Shown: positions 42,253 to 54,135, counted from the first letter of the stretch. The stretch is DNA of 64,000 bases from Ascarosepion bandense (GCA_037127315.1 JBBBDQ010001186.1:2826001-2890000); one strand, 5' to 3'. Made by a program: numbers and translations. The notes: generated by a model from the sequence alone, not told the origin.

Positions 42253-42477
42253 ATCTCAGATTGAGCACTCTGAAGGAGTGGGAGACTTTGTAAACAGTAG
42301 CTACTCCGGCATTTACGCACCGCTCATTCGATAATGAATTGGAGCACTCTAGCTATTGGGCGTGTTTATACGCGCTAAAAAGCCTGCTTTTTTTTCTACC
42401 TGATATTTTTCGACGCTGATTCGGTCGGGTTTCAATCCTGGCTTAGGAAGCGACCATACTGTCTGCGGATAACTATA

Positions 42478-42481
<4 letters not shown>
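42253..42481 (+). mobile_element. SINE-2 copy e, diverged
   Basis: It has a doubled leader (GAGCACTCTGAAGGAGTGGG and AATGAATTGGAGCACTCTAG), the head region GATTCGGTCGGGTTTCAATC plus CTGGCT, and the 3' end CTGTCTGCGGATAACTATAG, running into TA. Confidence 0.75.
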
Positions 42482-42545
<64 letters not shown>

Positions 42546-42548
42546 ATA
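42482..42548. repeat. TA and GT microsatellite
   Basis: This is the 3' tail of SINE-2 copy e. Confidence 0.95.
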
Positions 42549-44285
42549 ATTCAATCATTGCAGTGGTTGAATATATTCTTAAGTTCAACATTGAGCGAAT
42601 TTAGGCAAGTTTCACTACTAATTCAGTTTTAAACTAAATTTCAGACAGTTTACAAAAGTAGATAGAACACCTTCTTACCTACATTTTGAAAAAAAAACGT
42701 TTTGAGTTTTGGTTCAATAGAAAAAAGTTACATTAAAATATGTGAAGTCTGAAAAGGGAGACTAACTAAATAAGTACCTAATTGAGTGAGTGACTGAAGC
42801 TTTTAATAATAAATCTTATTCTTTATAACTTTTTTCTGTTTAATATTTTTGCATGTGGTTTTCAACATTTAAATTCTGATGATATCTTTTATCATTTTTG
42901 TCAATCAAACTTTTCACTTATCATTTTATCAGCAATGTTTATCAGAATTAATTATAAATAATCAATTTTTTATTGTTTGTTGTAATCAATTGCATATAAT
43001 TTTTTTCTTTTTAATATTTTTGAATGCGGTTTTCAGCATTAAATTTATATTAAATTAATAGCAATGCTTGGAAACCGAATACCTTGTAAACTCGAGGAAA
43101 ATTAATTAAACTAAATATATAGAAAATAATAATTTAAATAAATAATTAACAAACTACGAATACACACAAAACACAAGTAAATATAATATTAACAATCAAC
43201 AACAAAAAATTAAGTAATCGATAATAAATATTAACTGAAATGTTAACAACATTATAAAATGGCTTTCGAATCCACAATTATTCTTCCTCTAATAGCCTAT
43301 AAAATAATTTGAAATATAACTGTTACCGCCGACTCTATTTGTTAGGATCTATAATACACCTTCTTTGAATTTGAAAAATACATCATTTAGATGCGGTTAG
43401 GACACATCAGCAGTGATGTTACCCCGGTTCTTTGACGGTTTCGATCCTTTAAAAACATCATACCTTCTCCCTAGGTTGACCCAGCCAAGGTTGATCAGGC
43501 CCCGGCCTGTGTCCTAATCTCTGCTTGCTACGTTATTAGAACACAAGATGTTTTTGGTTCCATAGAAGAAGAAGAAAAAAATTTATTGAACAAAGTCGTT
43601 CACAAATAAAAAAAAAACATAAACAAAAACTGAATGTCCAGTGATGATAATGTGTATATAAATGGTTCAAATAAATATCAGAAAAAATAACTGACTAAAT
43701 ATATTTAAAATAAATATATAAAATCATAAAAAATGATTTTCCGTGATAATAATGTGAAGATGAATGGTTAAAATAGATATCGGATGTGTAGCTAAAGGAA
43801 CAGATACAAAAAAAAAAACTTTAAATATACTGAAATAAATACATAGTTAACACGATGTGGAAGATACCATGACATAAGGATCAGGAGATGAAGGAATATA
43901 CCTATTAAAGAAATCGAAAATAGTACCGAATACGGTGATCGTCCGAGCTAAAAAAGAATAAATAAAGTGTAAAAATAAATATTGGAAGAGGGGGATATGT
44001 AAATAACTTAAAAAAGACAAAAAAACAAAAACAAAAAAAGCGAAAAAACAAATGATATTAATGTTATATATCGGATTTAAAAACAAAAACAAAACAAAAA
44101 CTAAAGGAATTGAAAAGATAAAAGAATAGATAAAAAAACTGTAGTAAGATACAAAAGTAAAACGAATGATATTAATGAAATATTTCGGATTTAAAAAATG
44201 ACTTAGTGATATGAATAGATAAATGAATAGATAAAAAAAGGATTTTACGTCGCATTTGGTGATATTAATATAAATTGTATAGATT
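42549..44285. other. AT-rich low-complexity region
   Basis: No gene seen. Diverged short repeats occur at 43640-43790 (GATAATGTG...AATGGTT) and 44050-44200 (GATATTAATG...CGGATTTAAAAA). A locally GC-richer block at 43390-43560 has no recognised identity. Confidence 0.45.
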
Positions 44286-44289
44286 GTTT

Positions 44290-44740
44290 TTTTTTCCTCG
44301 TCATGGTTTTGGTCTATCGGACACTACCGTTATTTTGTCCCGTCCAGGTATTTTTATCTCGGCACATCCAGATCCACCTGGATGACCCCAGAGCTGCATC
44401 TAGGATTGTTTGGGTCGCTTTCCTCTTTTTTAACCCTGTAATTCCCATTTTATTCCAGGCCAAGCTTAAGGATTTTCTAGCAAAGTCCCTCACACCAATT
44501 TCGATTGGGTAGCATATTGCTTGCCATCCTCGTCTTCTACAGTCATCCACCAGTTCTTGGTATTTGTTCATTTTGTGTTGGTGTGCAACTTCCATGTTTT
44601 CTTCTCATGGGACTGTTAGTTCCCACAGAATAATCTGTTTTGTCGAATTCTTACCTATAATCCACTGCTGGTCAGTATATGGAAATAGTGGAACCAAAAT
44701 AAAAGAAGTCGCAGCAAAATATGTGCATTCCTTAAGTAGG
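44290..44740 (-). pseudogene. LINE-D C-terminal fragment
   Basis: The minus strand reads QIILWELTVPWEENMEVAHQ (frame open from about 44700), KMNKYQELVDDCRRRGWQAI, CYPIEIGVRDFARKSL and a hydrophilic end, with a stop at 44314. This KYQEL...CRRRGW...PIEIG block is a conserved C-terminal segment of retroelement ORFs common in marine animals. No RT or endonuclease part is present. Confidence 0.6.
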
Positions 44741-45009
44741 GAATAGAACATTGCTCCATCAAAACGGTCTCTCGTGGCCAAATTTGCACGCTTCGGCTAT
44801 GAAAGTGGTTTCTCTGATAGAATAAAAGGTATACGATTTCGATCCTATCGGGAAATTTATTTTTCTCTAATGGAACATCTCGATCGAGGCTGGTTGATAT
44901 TAATCTTCTTGTTTAAGAAAAAAACAAAAAAAAACAAAAACAAATGTCAACTCAAATACGTGTAACTATGGAAATAACGTTCATATTAATATGAAATAAT
45001 GTCGGAGTA
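44741..45009. other. Unassigned region
   Basis: A 63-codon frame at 44774-44965 has no recognisable domain. Confidence 0.35.
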
Positions 45010-45064
<55 letters not shown>

Positions 45065-45264
45065 ATTGAGGCGGTGCGTGAGGCGACGGTTGGTTACTAG
45101 GATCAAGTTTGACCCAGTTAAAAAAAACTACTCAGGCGCATATATGTTTCTTCAGCACCCATAGAATTCAACTATTTTAAGCTGACATTGGTTACAGTTT
45201 CTAAGAGAGAGAGAGAGAGAGAGACAGAGAGACAGAGAGACAGAGAGAGAGAGAAAGAGAGTAT
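45010..45264. repeat. CA/TA and GA microsatellites
   Basis: CA and TA at 45010-45064, GA-rich tract at 45203-45260, unassigned sequence between. Confidence 0.85.
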
Positions 45265-45289
45265 AATCTGGCGTGATCAATACTTAAAC

Positions 45290-45552
45290 GCTCTAACCCT
45301 CGGTCACGATACCACGTGATTAACATGCTAGCACATCCATTGATGGCTTCTGAATACTTTCATTCGGCAAATTTTCCTAACAATGATGGTGTGTTGTTCA
45401 GGCTCTTCCTAATGCCGAAATCATTCCCCAGGTCGATATTCTCATGGGATCACCACTTTGACAAATTGACCATGATGGGATTCAAACCTGGATCTCATGG
45501 TCGGAAGGTTACTGCTTTAACCACTCGGCTCAGCGCCCATTTTATGGCTTAA
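45290..45552 (-). mobile_element. SINE-3, tRNA-Leu/Ser-like head
   Basis: Reverse-complemented from 45552: GCGCTGAGCCGAGTGGTTAA (A box) and CAGGTTTGAATCCCATC (B box), about 35 bases apart as in a tRNA. A non-tRNA body follows. It is not a functional tRNA: there is no matching acceptor stem and it continues into unrelated sequence. This is the only copy seen in the window. Confidence 0.6.
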
Positions 45553-46782
45553 GAGAAAGTAAGAAAAAAGGAGAAACGAAAAGAAGCACATTTGTCTAGA
45601 AAAGATTGGCGCAAAGTTTTTCTAATATATTTCCCGCCACTGTCTGGCTGTGTGCTCAACTCGGCCAAGTAAACAGCACCTGATAAAAGATGTTAAAGTG
45701 AAAAGAATAATGTCAGATTCATTCTGTTCAATCTTTGATCCTAAAATGTTCCGTTCTTTTCGCTGGGAAAGGAAAGATGATGAGCGCCGAAGCAAAAGCA
45801 ACAATTTACACTAGACGCTTAACAACAGAAAATTACATTTTTTTTTATTTATTTCCCTTCCATTATTTTTACTCGGACAGTGAGTTTAAAATGTCTACGC
45901 CTTCAAACAAATACAGAAGCGCCGTCTTAATTCATGTCCAGTTTAATTCAATAAAAGTCAGCCGCTAATCATGTCAATGTAAAGCCCATCAGAACGACGC
46001 CCCAATCGTCTTGAAAGACTTTTGAAAATCAATTTTCACAACAGAAAGCAACCGAAAATAAAGAAACAAATAAACTTTCCCATGGAAAATGTTCAGATGA
46101 ACTACATTTCTCAGTTCCACCAGTTTTCCCCTTTACGGCTAAGACCCGCCACTATAGCGAGCCACCCGCATTCCATTCATATTCGATTAGTTCTACAAGA
46201 GTATGCTCCCCGAACAACTACAATCTTAACCTGTTGAAGTGTAGGGTTAACCGTTATCTTTCACACATATCCTCATAATTTTTGCCTTTTGTCTCTTTCA
46301 CTAACCGCTCACAAAACAAAATCCTTTAGTTTCCTCTCTGTCTCGATTGGCTCTTGGGTTTTATATAGAGTAAAAATTAGTCACGAAAATCGAAGACAGT
46401 AGTTCGTCGCGAGGTGAATTTTTTGGAGAAAGATTTTCTGATTTTTGGGTAAGTGTAAAAGAAAAATAACTTTATAGTAAGAATAGAAAAACTGACCCCT
46501 ATGCTGACCCGTCGGGACTCTCCCATTTATCCTAATCGAGGTTTCGGTTGCGCATACAAAGGTAAACAAAACTGAGGAAGGCAGCGAGCTTATGTGAATG
46601 GAGAGTGGAACGGTTGCATAAGGCTTGGCAAAGGCACAAACAAGGTACTGTTGCAAGATATAGGAGGTTGAGGAGAGTCATGATCGTCCTTGTCTTGAAA
46701 AGGCATGGCAGCGTTATGACACGGAATAATTAGGTATCCCCCATTATCGAGTATAAAGAAGTTTTTCATGTCACCATGTCAG
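45553..46782. other. Unassigned region
   Basis: Several open frames of 60-91 codons on both strands have no recognisable domain. No repeat family was recognised. This is among the longest stretches of possibly single-copy DNA here. Confidence 0.45.
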
Positions 46783-47402
46783 TCAGTCAAGTGCCATACG
46801 TGATACAAATTTGGGCGATCATGTCCCGAAAGAGATATGACTTACTGGGCAGAAGATCTTCCCGCAGTAAGTTACAATTACTTTCTGCGTTAGACTGAAT
46901 TTTAACCAAGGTTATAGAACCCAGTGGATGTGCTTTGTGGTGCAGTGGATATCGACTCGGAACGACAAATCGGGGAGCCGAGTTCGAATTCCAGTTGAAT
47001 TCATGGCATTCACTTACGCTCAAATACCCTTGGGAAAGGTATTAACCCGTCCCTTTTACTCCAGTTATGAGTTAAATAATAGGACAGATTGGGTTCTATA
47101 GCTATGGCTGGCAACCAGTCTCTCGTAGAAAGCAATGGCAACCTACTGCGGGATAATCTTCTGCCCAGTCAGTCATGTCTCTTTCGAAACATGATCACCC
47201 AAAGCGTGTAACACGTATGGCACAACTGACTGATTATAGAACCCAATCTGTCCTGACATTCAACCCATATCTGAAAGAAGAAGCAACAGATTAATACCTT
47301 TGTTATCTGCGCGTAAGTGAATGCAACAGATTCAAGTGGAATTCGAACTCGGCTCTCCGCTTTTTCGTTCCGAGCCAATATCAACTGCACCACAACGGAC
47401 AT
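46783..47402 (-). mobile_element. SINE-1 copy H, interrupted by copy I
   Basis: The minus-oriented host SINE-1 occupies 46783-46923 (tail side, CAGTCAGTCAAGTGCC) and 47234-47402 (head side). Removing the insert and one target duplication restores a continuous SINE-1 body. Confidence 0.9.
46924..47233 (+). mobile_element. SINE-1 copy I nested in copy H
   Basis: It has a complete head (GTGGTGCAGTGGATATCGAC; GAGTTCGAATTCC), body and tail (CACAACTGACTGA). It is flanked by a perfect 12-bp target duplication, TTATAGAACCCA, at 46912-46923 and 47234-47245. Confidence 0.95.
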
Positions 47403-47469
47403 ACAACGCTAAGGTCCTTTTATCAAGCCAGCTTTTCCCGATATTAATGGAATATTATATCCACCGTGT

Positions 47470-47665
47470 TATTCTTTTTTTTTTTTTTTTTTTTTTTTTA
47501 ATCATATCACCCCAAGCAAGGCGGTAACGCCACTGATGTGCAGGGGGCTACATAAGAGTGAGAAGATTAGAAAAGAGAAAAACCGGAAACCGCATCCTAA
47601 ACAGGAAACAAGGAATAAGCCTCTTCACCTGTTCAATAGACGTCGGTGGAGCGTGAACCGGGCGA
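47470..47665 (-). mobile_element. R4 element sharing the LINE-A 3' tail
   Basis: A long T-run (47470-47500) is the A-tail on the minus strand. Reverse-complemented it runs from CTATCGCCCGGTTCACGCTC to CGCCTTGCTTGGGGTGATAT. It shares its 5' point and full length with 15758-15925. Confidence 0.6.
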
Positions 47666-47799
47666 TAGTTTAGTCTATCTACTCCAATTAAGTTTAGTCT
47701 ATCTACTCCAATTCAGCGAGAAAATTTTGTCAAAAATACACCCGAAATTCTCGTAATTTTTTCGTAATTTTCCCGTTGTTTTTTAGTTATAATGTCATC
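47666..47799. other. Short direct repeat and unassigned sequence
   Basis: AGTTTAGTCTATCTACTCCA occurs twice in succession at 47668 and 47692. Confidence 0.6.
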
Positions 47800-47915
47800 A
47801 TTTTTTTAAAAATCGAAATTACCCCAAGCAAGAGAGTAAAACCACTAAGACACAAGCGGTTATAGGGTGACAGAAAGAATGACAAAAAGAAACATCATTA
47901 AGAAGTGGTAACAGT
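47800..47915 (-). mobile_element. LINE-A 3' tail, diverged
   Basis: Reverse-complemented, GTCATTCTTTCTGTCACCCT and CTCTCTTGCTTGGGGTAATT match the LINE-A 3' end. Confidence 0.5.
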
Positions 47916-49119
47916 AAAAGAGTAATCAAGAAGACAGTAGATAACGATTGACATTGCATTTGAATTTTTGAAGATTAAATATGCTTAGAAACATTGAGCA
48001 AGAAAAGAATTTCACAAACAAGAAATACCTAACGTTTTGCATAGAACTTACGGTTATATTTAGCCAATTTAGTTGTAATTTGATGAGACCTTGTTGCCAA
48101 TTTAGTACTGACTTTAAATTCATAAAGTATCATAGCGAAGATCGATATTTATTTTGTAATAAATAAAAAATGTGGCACAATGTCAAAAGAGGGAATGGGA
48201 AAGTCTTTTTCTGTCTTATAATTAAGCTCAGCTAGCCACAATCACTGACCTAAACACTCCACAATTCTCCTTATAACAAACCAACGCATTTTTTATTTAA
48301 CATTCTTACTACATCCTCCATATTATCTCAGAATCTCAATGAATTCCTAATTAGTCTCCCTAAATACAATTATTGTTGCGGTGGGGAATAAAACAGCAAG
48401 TTAAAAATATAAACCACAATGCGTATTTATAGTACGGGATAAGCTATTTAAAAGAAACTAAAATAAAAATAGTTAGTAACCCCCCCTCTAATCATTAAAT
48501 GTAACAGAAATATCAGTCAAGTGGGCAGAAATAATGCAGCACTTTAATAATATAAAACATACATTCGTCCAAGCACTCATTCAAACACACTAATTCAATC
48601 AAACATGTCAATAAATAAGAGAATGTCACATCTAAAATACGACAGGCGTCTCGCATCTACTAGAAAACTGACATCTCTAGTTACCTAACAGCAGTAAACC
48701 AAACTGAAGTCCAAGGCATTAAACTAAAGAAAGTGGTGGGGCTTAAATAAAAGTGGTTAATAAGCATGCACCCCGGACTAAGTAAACTTTGAAGGAAGAA
48801 GCTGAATCCAAAAGAAAAAAAGAAAACGAAAAAAAGACAACTTTAAACTAATGTAATTTGGGTCGTGCTTACCAATGTTTAATCCAACTAGCACAATTAA
48901 CTTAACAATACTTAACCGGTATCAAAGTGCTACTCCAAATCGGTTTCTTTCTCTCGACACAGACACGCAATACTAAAATCTGATGGATGAATCAGCCAGC
49001 TTTTCGTCTGAAACTTGATTTTGAGCCGAGGCTTAAAGAACAACTGAGGAAAGGTGAACTTCTAGTCACTATAGAATTTTTCTTTACTTATCCATTCACG
49101 ACTTTCATGACGCCTAACA
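47916..49119. other. Unassigned region
   Basis: AT-rich. Small frames at 47926-48166 have no domain. The right part (48600-49100) may belong to the LINE-E element that follows, but nothing readable was seen. Confidence 0.4.
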
Positions 49120-49838
49120 ATCATAAGAATACATAGTTGTCATCCCTTGTCAACAACGGTACCACCTTGCTACAGACAGAACTGATATTTCGAGGCCGAA
49201 AAACTTACCGCAAACCATGATATCTTCAATAAATTTACCCAACGGGTTTATGATCCTGCAATAAAGGAGGTGCGATCCAGGGTTTCCACCTCGCCATCAC
49301 AGCAAACGCAGCTTTGAAAATTTTTTCCAAGAGCGCCTAACAAAGTCTTTTGGTGATTCAGTGGGCCCTTCGAATCACCAGCCAGGTGACTGATGGCTCA
49401 TTGTGATTGAGGCATTTCAACTCGGGTGCCCAAGGACATATTAAGCGAGTCTCTTGCTTCCTAAGATCGATCACGTCTATCATATAATCTTGAACGGATC
49501 CCGTAACAAACTCGTAATATAATACGCTTCGGGACAAAACCAGAATGTCGGAGAAGCAATCTGTCACACTTAAGAGATGTTTGAGAGCACTTCGACACTC
49601 ACGATAGAAGGAGCATTCGCCAGGGGACAAGCAGGAGCATTCCTCCTCGTGCGTTTTCACGCTTCTCAGAAATAGAAAGTCCTTATGGGTGTCATTCTTC
49701 CAGATTCGCATCACCAACCTATTGCTGACACTTTTTATCCATGAAGGTGATGTGAAGAGTATGTTAAGGAGTCTCAACGTTTGGCATACCCAGATCGCAT
49801 TGAGAAGGGTGGAGGTACCTGATTTCCTGAATTACCCT
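49120..49838 (-). pseudogene. LINE-E C-terminal remnant (tentative)
   Basis: A minus-strand frame is open from 49838 to 49358, about 160 codons: TSTLLNAIWVCQTLRLLNIL, IKSVSNRLVMRIWKNDTHKD, a Cys-rich part (HEEECSCLSPGECSFY) and CPWAPELKCLNHNEPSVTWL. After a frame change, 49330-49190 reads SCVCCDGEVETLD, like the zinc-binding end (C..C...ETL.H) of many LINE ORF2 proteins. The overall match is my recollection of LINE C-termini and no RT motif is present. Alternatively it is an unknown host-derived or other repeat protein. Confidence 0.4.
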
Positions 49839-50523
49839 GGGAGCCTTGCCTCCCCTCAAGATCAAGATTCATACTAATAACGTTAGTGTGGCATACGAAA
49901 GTGGAAGAATAGGGTTTGGGTAATGGAGAATTGGGTAGATTTACAAAGCATATACGTTCACCCTCCCCCCCTTCAAAGTAAGATTCCTAGTTAATCGTAT
50001 TAATTACCTATAAAGGAATCGATGAAGTTATTTACAATTAAATTTGAAAAGAAGAATTCAACAAAAAAGTTTTAAATTAAAAAATAAACTTTCTGTTTAT
50101 TTTTTAATTTAAAACTTCAGAAAAAAAACAAAAATAAAACGGTGTAAAATGATGTTTGCCTGATAACGAAAATGATGTCTACCCAAAAACGAAAAAGGAA
50201 ATAAAGTTCGGACTAGGACGAGAAAAGAATAAAAAAGTTTAAAATAATTTCAATAAAGTTTAAGAAATAAAGCCGAATTAAAAACAAACAAACAAAAAAG
50301 ATGGGAAAACTAAACGTTAACCCCGCAAAATAAAATAAATGCCGGCGGCGGATCGAGGGGCAATGCCTAAAAGATCAAACTATTAAAAAAAAAAAAAATA
50401 AGAAAGACAGAAAGAAAGAAAATAATCTGTTCAAAAACAATTAACAAAAATTTTCATTCAAATGGTTCTTCCAAACTTGTCAAAATAAAGCAGATAATAT
50501 CTTTATGATATAATAAGAGGAGG
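49839..50523. other. Unassigned AT-rich region with a perfect hairpin
   Basis: 50067-50089 and 50095-50117 are perfect 23-bp reverse complements (AAGTTTTAAATTAAAAAATA plus AAC) around the loop TTTCT. No gene was seen. Confidence 0.6.
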
Positions 50524-50747
50524 TCATCCATATTTGTTAGGTAGAGTTTTTGGTATGATATGTTTAAATGAACAAGATTCTAAGAAGTCTAAAAAAGACA
50601 GGTGAGAACGCCACTGATAGGTGACCCCATAGATAAGCCGAACTTTTGCTTGTAGTTTGCATTTTTTTAAATTGTGGGCGGTTTTAGAGGAAGCTTTTCT
50701 AAGCATTTTGAGGTTGTATCTCAATATGTTAAGGCTTTCTGTAATAG
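50524..50747 (-). pseudogene. Possible PLE N-terminal fragment
   Basis: The 66-codon minus frame ends HLSFLDFLESCSFKHIIPKT, similar to the conserved IIPKG region near the start of Penelope-type ORFs. Low-confidence assignment. Confidence 0.3.
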
Positions 50748-50790
50748 ATGTGCTTTATGTTCTAGTAGAGATCGACTCGGAACGAGAAAT
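50748..50790 (+). mobile_element. SINE-1 head fragment
   Basis: GATGTGCTTTATGTTCTAGT then GAGATCGACTCGGAACGAGA AATC: the first 43 bases of SINE-1 only, without B box or tail. Confidence 0.7.
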
Positions 50791-51180
50791 CAAAGGTGTT
50801 AGAACTTTGACAACGGCTGTAACTATCTTGTGGGTTGCACGATTGAGTTTAGACACAATGGGTCTGATGGGTATGTCGGCTTTGAATATCGTAAGCTGTA
50901 TAGTGTGGTTGGGGTGGGGTGACATTCTCTTAATCTGATTCAGGATTTGTTTTCAATTTTTAATAGTTTCTTAACTCTATTGTTGAGCTTTGTGTGTTTG
51001 CCTTTACTGTTTGTTCATTGGTTTTTTGTGTAGGTGTTGTCATTATTTAGGAAGGATTATAATTTTGCAATGTAGACGTTAGTATCCATTGTAATTCTTC
51101 TACCTCTTTTGTCGGATCGTGTTATGATGATTTTTGTTTTTATAGAGAATAAGGTTGTAAATGTAAAGAAAAAGTAATTA
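50791..51180 (-). pseudogene. PLE RT N-terminal part, degraded
   Basis: The minus strand gives, in separate frames, TMDTNVYIAKL and FLNNDNTYTKN, then KADIPIRPIVSKLNRATHKI. The last resembles the P-I-RPIVS block near the front of Penelope-type RTs. No catalytic box remains. Confidence 0.4.
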
Positions 51181-51287
51181 AAATTCAATAAAATATTGAA
51201 TTACTGAGAATACTTTTCGAAAATTTAAGATTACTGAGTAGTAGAAAAGTCGTATAAAATGAGCTTATGTTATATATTGGTTAATAT

Positions 51288-52098
51288 GTTATAACAGATA
51301 TGTCATTCGGTGTAAAAACATGTTTTTACAGATATGTCATTCGTAGTAAAAAATATGTTTTTACAGATATGTCATTCGTAGTAAAAATTTGTTTTTACAG
51401 ATATGTCATACGTAGTAAAAATATTTTTACAGATATGTTATTCATAGTAAAAATATGTTTTTACAGATATGTCATTCGTAGTAAAAATATGTTTTTACAG
51501 ATATGTCATGCGTAGTAAAAATATGTTTTTACAGATATGTCATTCAGAGTAATAATATGTTTTTACAGATATGTCATGCGTAGTAAAAATATGTTTTTAC
51601 AGATATGTCATTCAGAGTAATAATATGTTTTTACAGATATGTCATGCGTAGTAAAAATATGTTTTTACAGATATGTCATGCGTAGTAAAAATATGTTTTT
51701 ACAGATATGTCATGCGTAGTAAAAATATGTTTTTACAGATATGTCATGCGTAGTAAAAATATGTTTTTACAGATATGTCATTAGTAGTAAAAATATGTTT
51801 TTACAGATATGTCAAGCGTAGTAAAAATATGTTTTTACAGATATGTCATTCAGAGTAAAAATATGTTTTTACAGATATGTCATTCAGAGTAAAAATATGT
51901 TTTTACAGATATGTCATTCAGAGTAATAATATGTTTTTACAGAAATGTCATGCGTAGTAAAAATATGTTTTTACAGAAATGTCATGCGTAGTAAAAATAT
52001 GTTTTTACAGATATGTCATGCGTAGTAAAAATATGTTTTTACAGATATGTCATTCAGAGTAATAATATGTTTTTACAGATATGTCATTCGTAGTAAAA
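51288..52098. repeat. 34-bp tandem array, about 23 units
   Basis: The unit is ATATGTTTTTACAGATATGT CATTCGTAGTAAAA. Variants CATTCGTAG, CATGCGTAG and CATTCAGAG are interspersed. GTAAAAATATGTTTTTAC in each unit can form a hairpin. There are no unique spacers, so it is a minisatellite. Confidence 0.95.
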
Positions 52099-52493
52099 TC
52101 AGAAGCATACATCGATCCATGTTAAAATATAATTTTCTGCAATTACGTAATATTTGATTCAAATCAAACTAATTGAACTTTAAATCAGCTAATATTCCTC
52201 CAATAACATCTCAGGAAAGAAATTTTTAGATAGATTTTTAATAGACAAATTTACGTTTTCTTGACAGACAAATTAGCAATTTTTGCGATTTCCCCTAAAA
52301 GATATTCCATACAATTTAAATTTTAAAATGCAGCAAAATATTTTTATTATTAGAAATATTAAATTTCATTTCTTGGCTAGTAATCAAAACTAAAATAAAA
52401 GATTTAACATTTTTCATTTAAAATTTTTTTTTCATTTAAAAATTAATTTTAAACCTAAGGCATTGCGTTGAAGGAAAATATATATATATATTG
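52099..52493. other. AT-rich unassigned region
   Basis: Nothing recognised. Confidence 0.4.
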
Positions 52494-52599
52494 GTTTTAC
52501 TGATAAAATGTAATTTGGCAAGCAGGTATTTCATGGTGAAGTGCTCGATACATACAAAGAGTACACACACACACAAACACATATACACCATCACCACCA

Positions 52600-52664
<65 letters not shown>

Positions 52665-52680
52665 CTGAACAATAGGTCAG
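52494..52680. repeat. R8-like end, CA and TA microsatellite
   Basis: ATAAAATGTAATTTGGCAAG and GAAGTGCTCGATACATAC (52500-52560) resemble 25447-25520. CA and TA tracts follow (52563-52660). Confidence 0.6.
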
Positions 52681-52715
52681 GTTTAAATTAGACCAGTAAG
52701 CGGTTATATTAGAGA

Positions 52716-53651
52716 GCAACCTTTGAGATTTCGCTCACCCGATCAATTCAATCGATTAAAAAAAATAATTGGGCGATTAAAGTTTATTGCTTTACTCGCC
52801 CGCGGTCGATTAAAATTCTCGCAATGAAACGTGTCCCTTCAGATATAGAAAAAGAAAATCTGATTCCTTTTACAACCCAAAGTATGCCATTGAAGTTTCA
52901 CAAGTTACTTAGAATGACCTACAATGACAGTATTGAACTCTTTGGTCTTTCGTATGGCGCCTGATTTACGTCAAAAAGTGTGGTTAAACATAAGACAGTG
53001 ACATCCCGCAATCATCAAAGCAAGATCTGACAAATGCAATCTAGATTGACAAGCTCCTGTCTCGCTTTTATCGTCATGGTCAGTGAAAATTGAACCAAAT
53101 TTTTTAGAAACTCATTTGGAAAATATTAACCTTGATTCAACATTTATATTTTCTCCTCGTTTACGAAAAGTAAAAACGAACATTTCAAAGAAAGAAAAAA
53201 ATTACTCATACTTCTTTTAACCACGCACCAAAAAACAAATTTTACAAGTAAGTAATTTTTTACAGAAAATCGTTGAGAAAATCAGATTTGTTATTTTTAT
53301 CATGTATGAGATGAAGAGTGTAGTCTAACAGAAAATAGAAACTATGAATTTAGGTACCTCCACTCAATTGCCAAAAATCAGCTTGTGATGTTAAAAAGGC
53401 TCAGACTCAATAAAAACAAAGTTTTATCATCAAAATGTTTATGCTATAATTAATAGGAATGATGAAATTTTGTTGTTATTATTTTAAATATTTTAAAAAA
53501 TTCTTTCTAACGCGTTCGAAATTTTAATTAAAATTTCATTTTTTGTTTACGTAAGGCGACTATTAAGTAAAATGATTTGGGGGCGAGTAAATTTTCCCTC
53601 GCTCTCGACCGCCGGTCGAGTGATTTCTTTTTCAAATCTCAAAGGCTGTTG
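52716..53651. mobile_element. Candidate non-autonomous element with inverted ends
   Basis: The ends are GCAACCTTTGAGATTT (52716) and, reverse-complemented, CAACAGCCTTTGAGATTT (53651). Inside each end lie ACTCGCCC and CGGTCGA blocks in opposite orientation (52790-52812, 53582-53622). No target duplication was established and no transposase was read in the interior. hAT-like or a foldback element are both possible. Confidence 0.4.
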
Positions 53652-54129
53652 AAGAGTGCTCAATACATGATTGAAGGAAAATGAAGATTTAACATGTAGA
53701 CCATTTAGATATTTAGGTAGGGAAGATCAGTTGGTTACGCTACTATGGTTTCGACCTTTTTGGTTTCGTCAGGCGATTTGCTTTGAATTAACTCTTAAAT
53801 AACCTAACAAATCGAACACAAAGAACACATGCTTAAAGAGATCAGCCAGAAATTATAATAGCGTGACACTCTGCTGTGCTGGCCTAAACGTTCAAAGGTG
53901 AAGACATTAGAGTTGCAACCAGACAGGCACACATAAATAATTACGAACATACATTACCATCCGATGTCCACACAGACGTACAATAATATTCACAAACTGA
54001 CATACATGTGGAATTATCTACACGTGACATGTATCTGACCAATAAGAACTGACCCAAACAAAATAGAAAAATACCAAAGTCTCAAAGTCTCTGTCTCTTT
54101 GTCCGTCATTTGTTTCTCAATATCTGAGT

Positions 54130-54130
<1 letters not shown>
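53652..54130 (-). mobile_element. PLE terminal region and unassigned sequence
   Basis: AGAGTGCTCAATACATGATT (53644) and the hairpin at 53747-53773 (reverse: CCTGACGAAACC-AAAAA-GGTCGAAACC) mark a PLE-type end. 53780-54130 was not recognised. Confidence 0.4.

Positions 54131-54135
<5 letters not shown>

Noticed and set aside
45470..45552. A tRNA-Leu/Ser gene
   Set aside because: A and B boxes fit but the acceptor stem does not pair and the sequence runs into an unrelated body, so it is a SINE head. The same applies to SINE-1 and SINE-2 heads.
51288..52098. CRISPR-like regular repeats
   Set aside because: Units are directly adjacent with no unique spacers, and the DNA is clearly eukaryotic.
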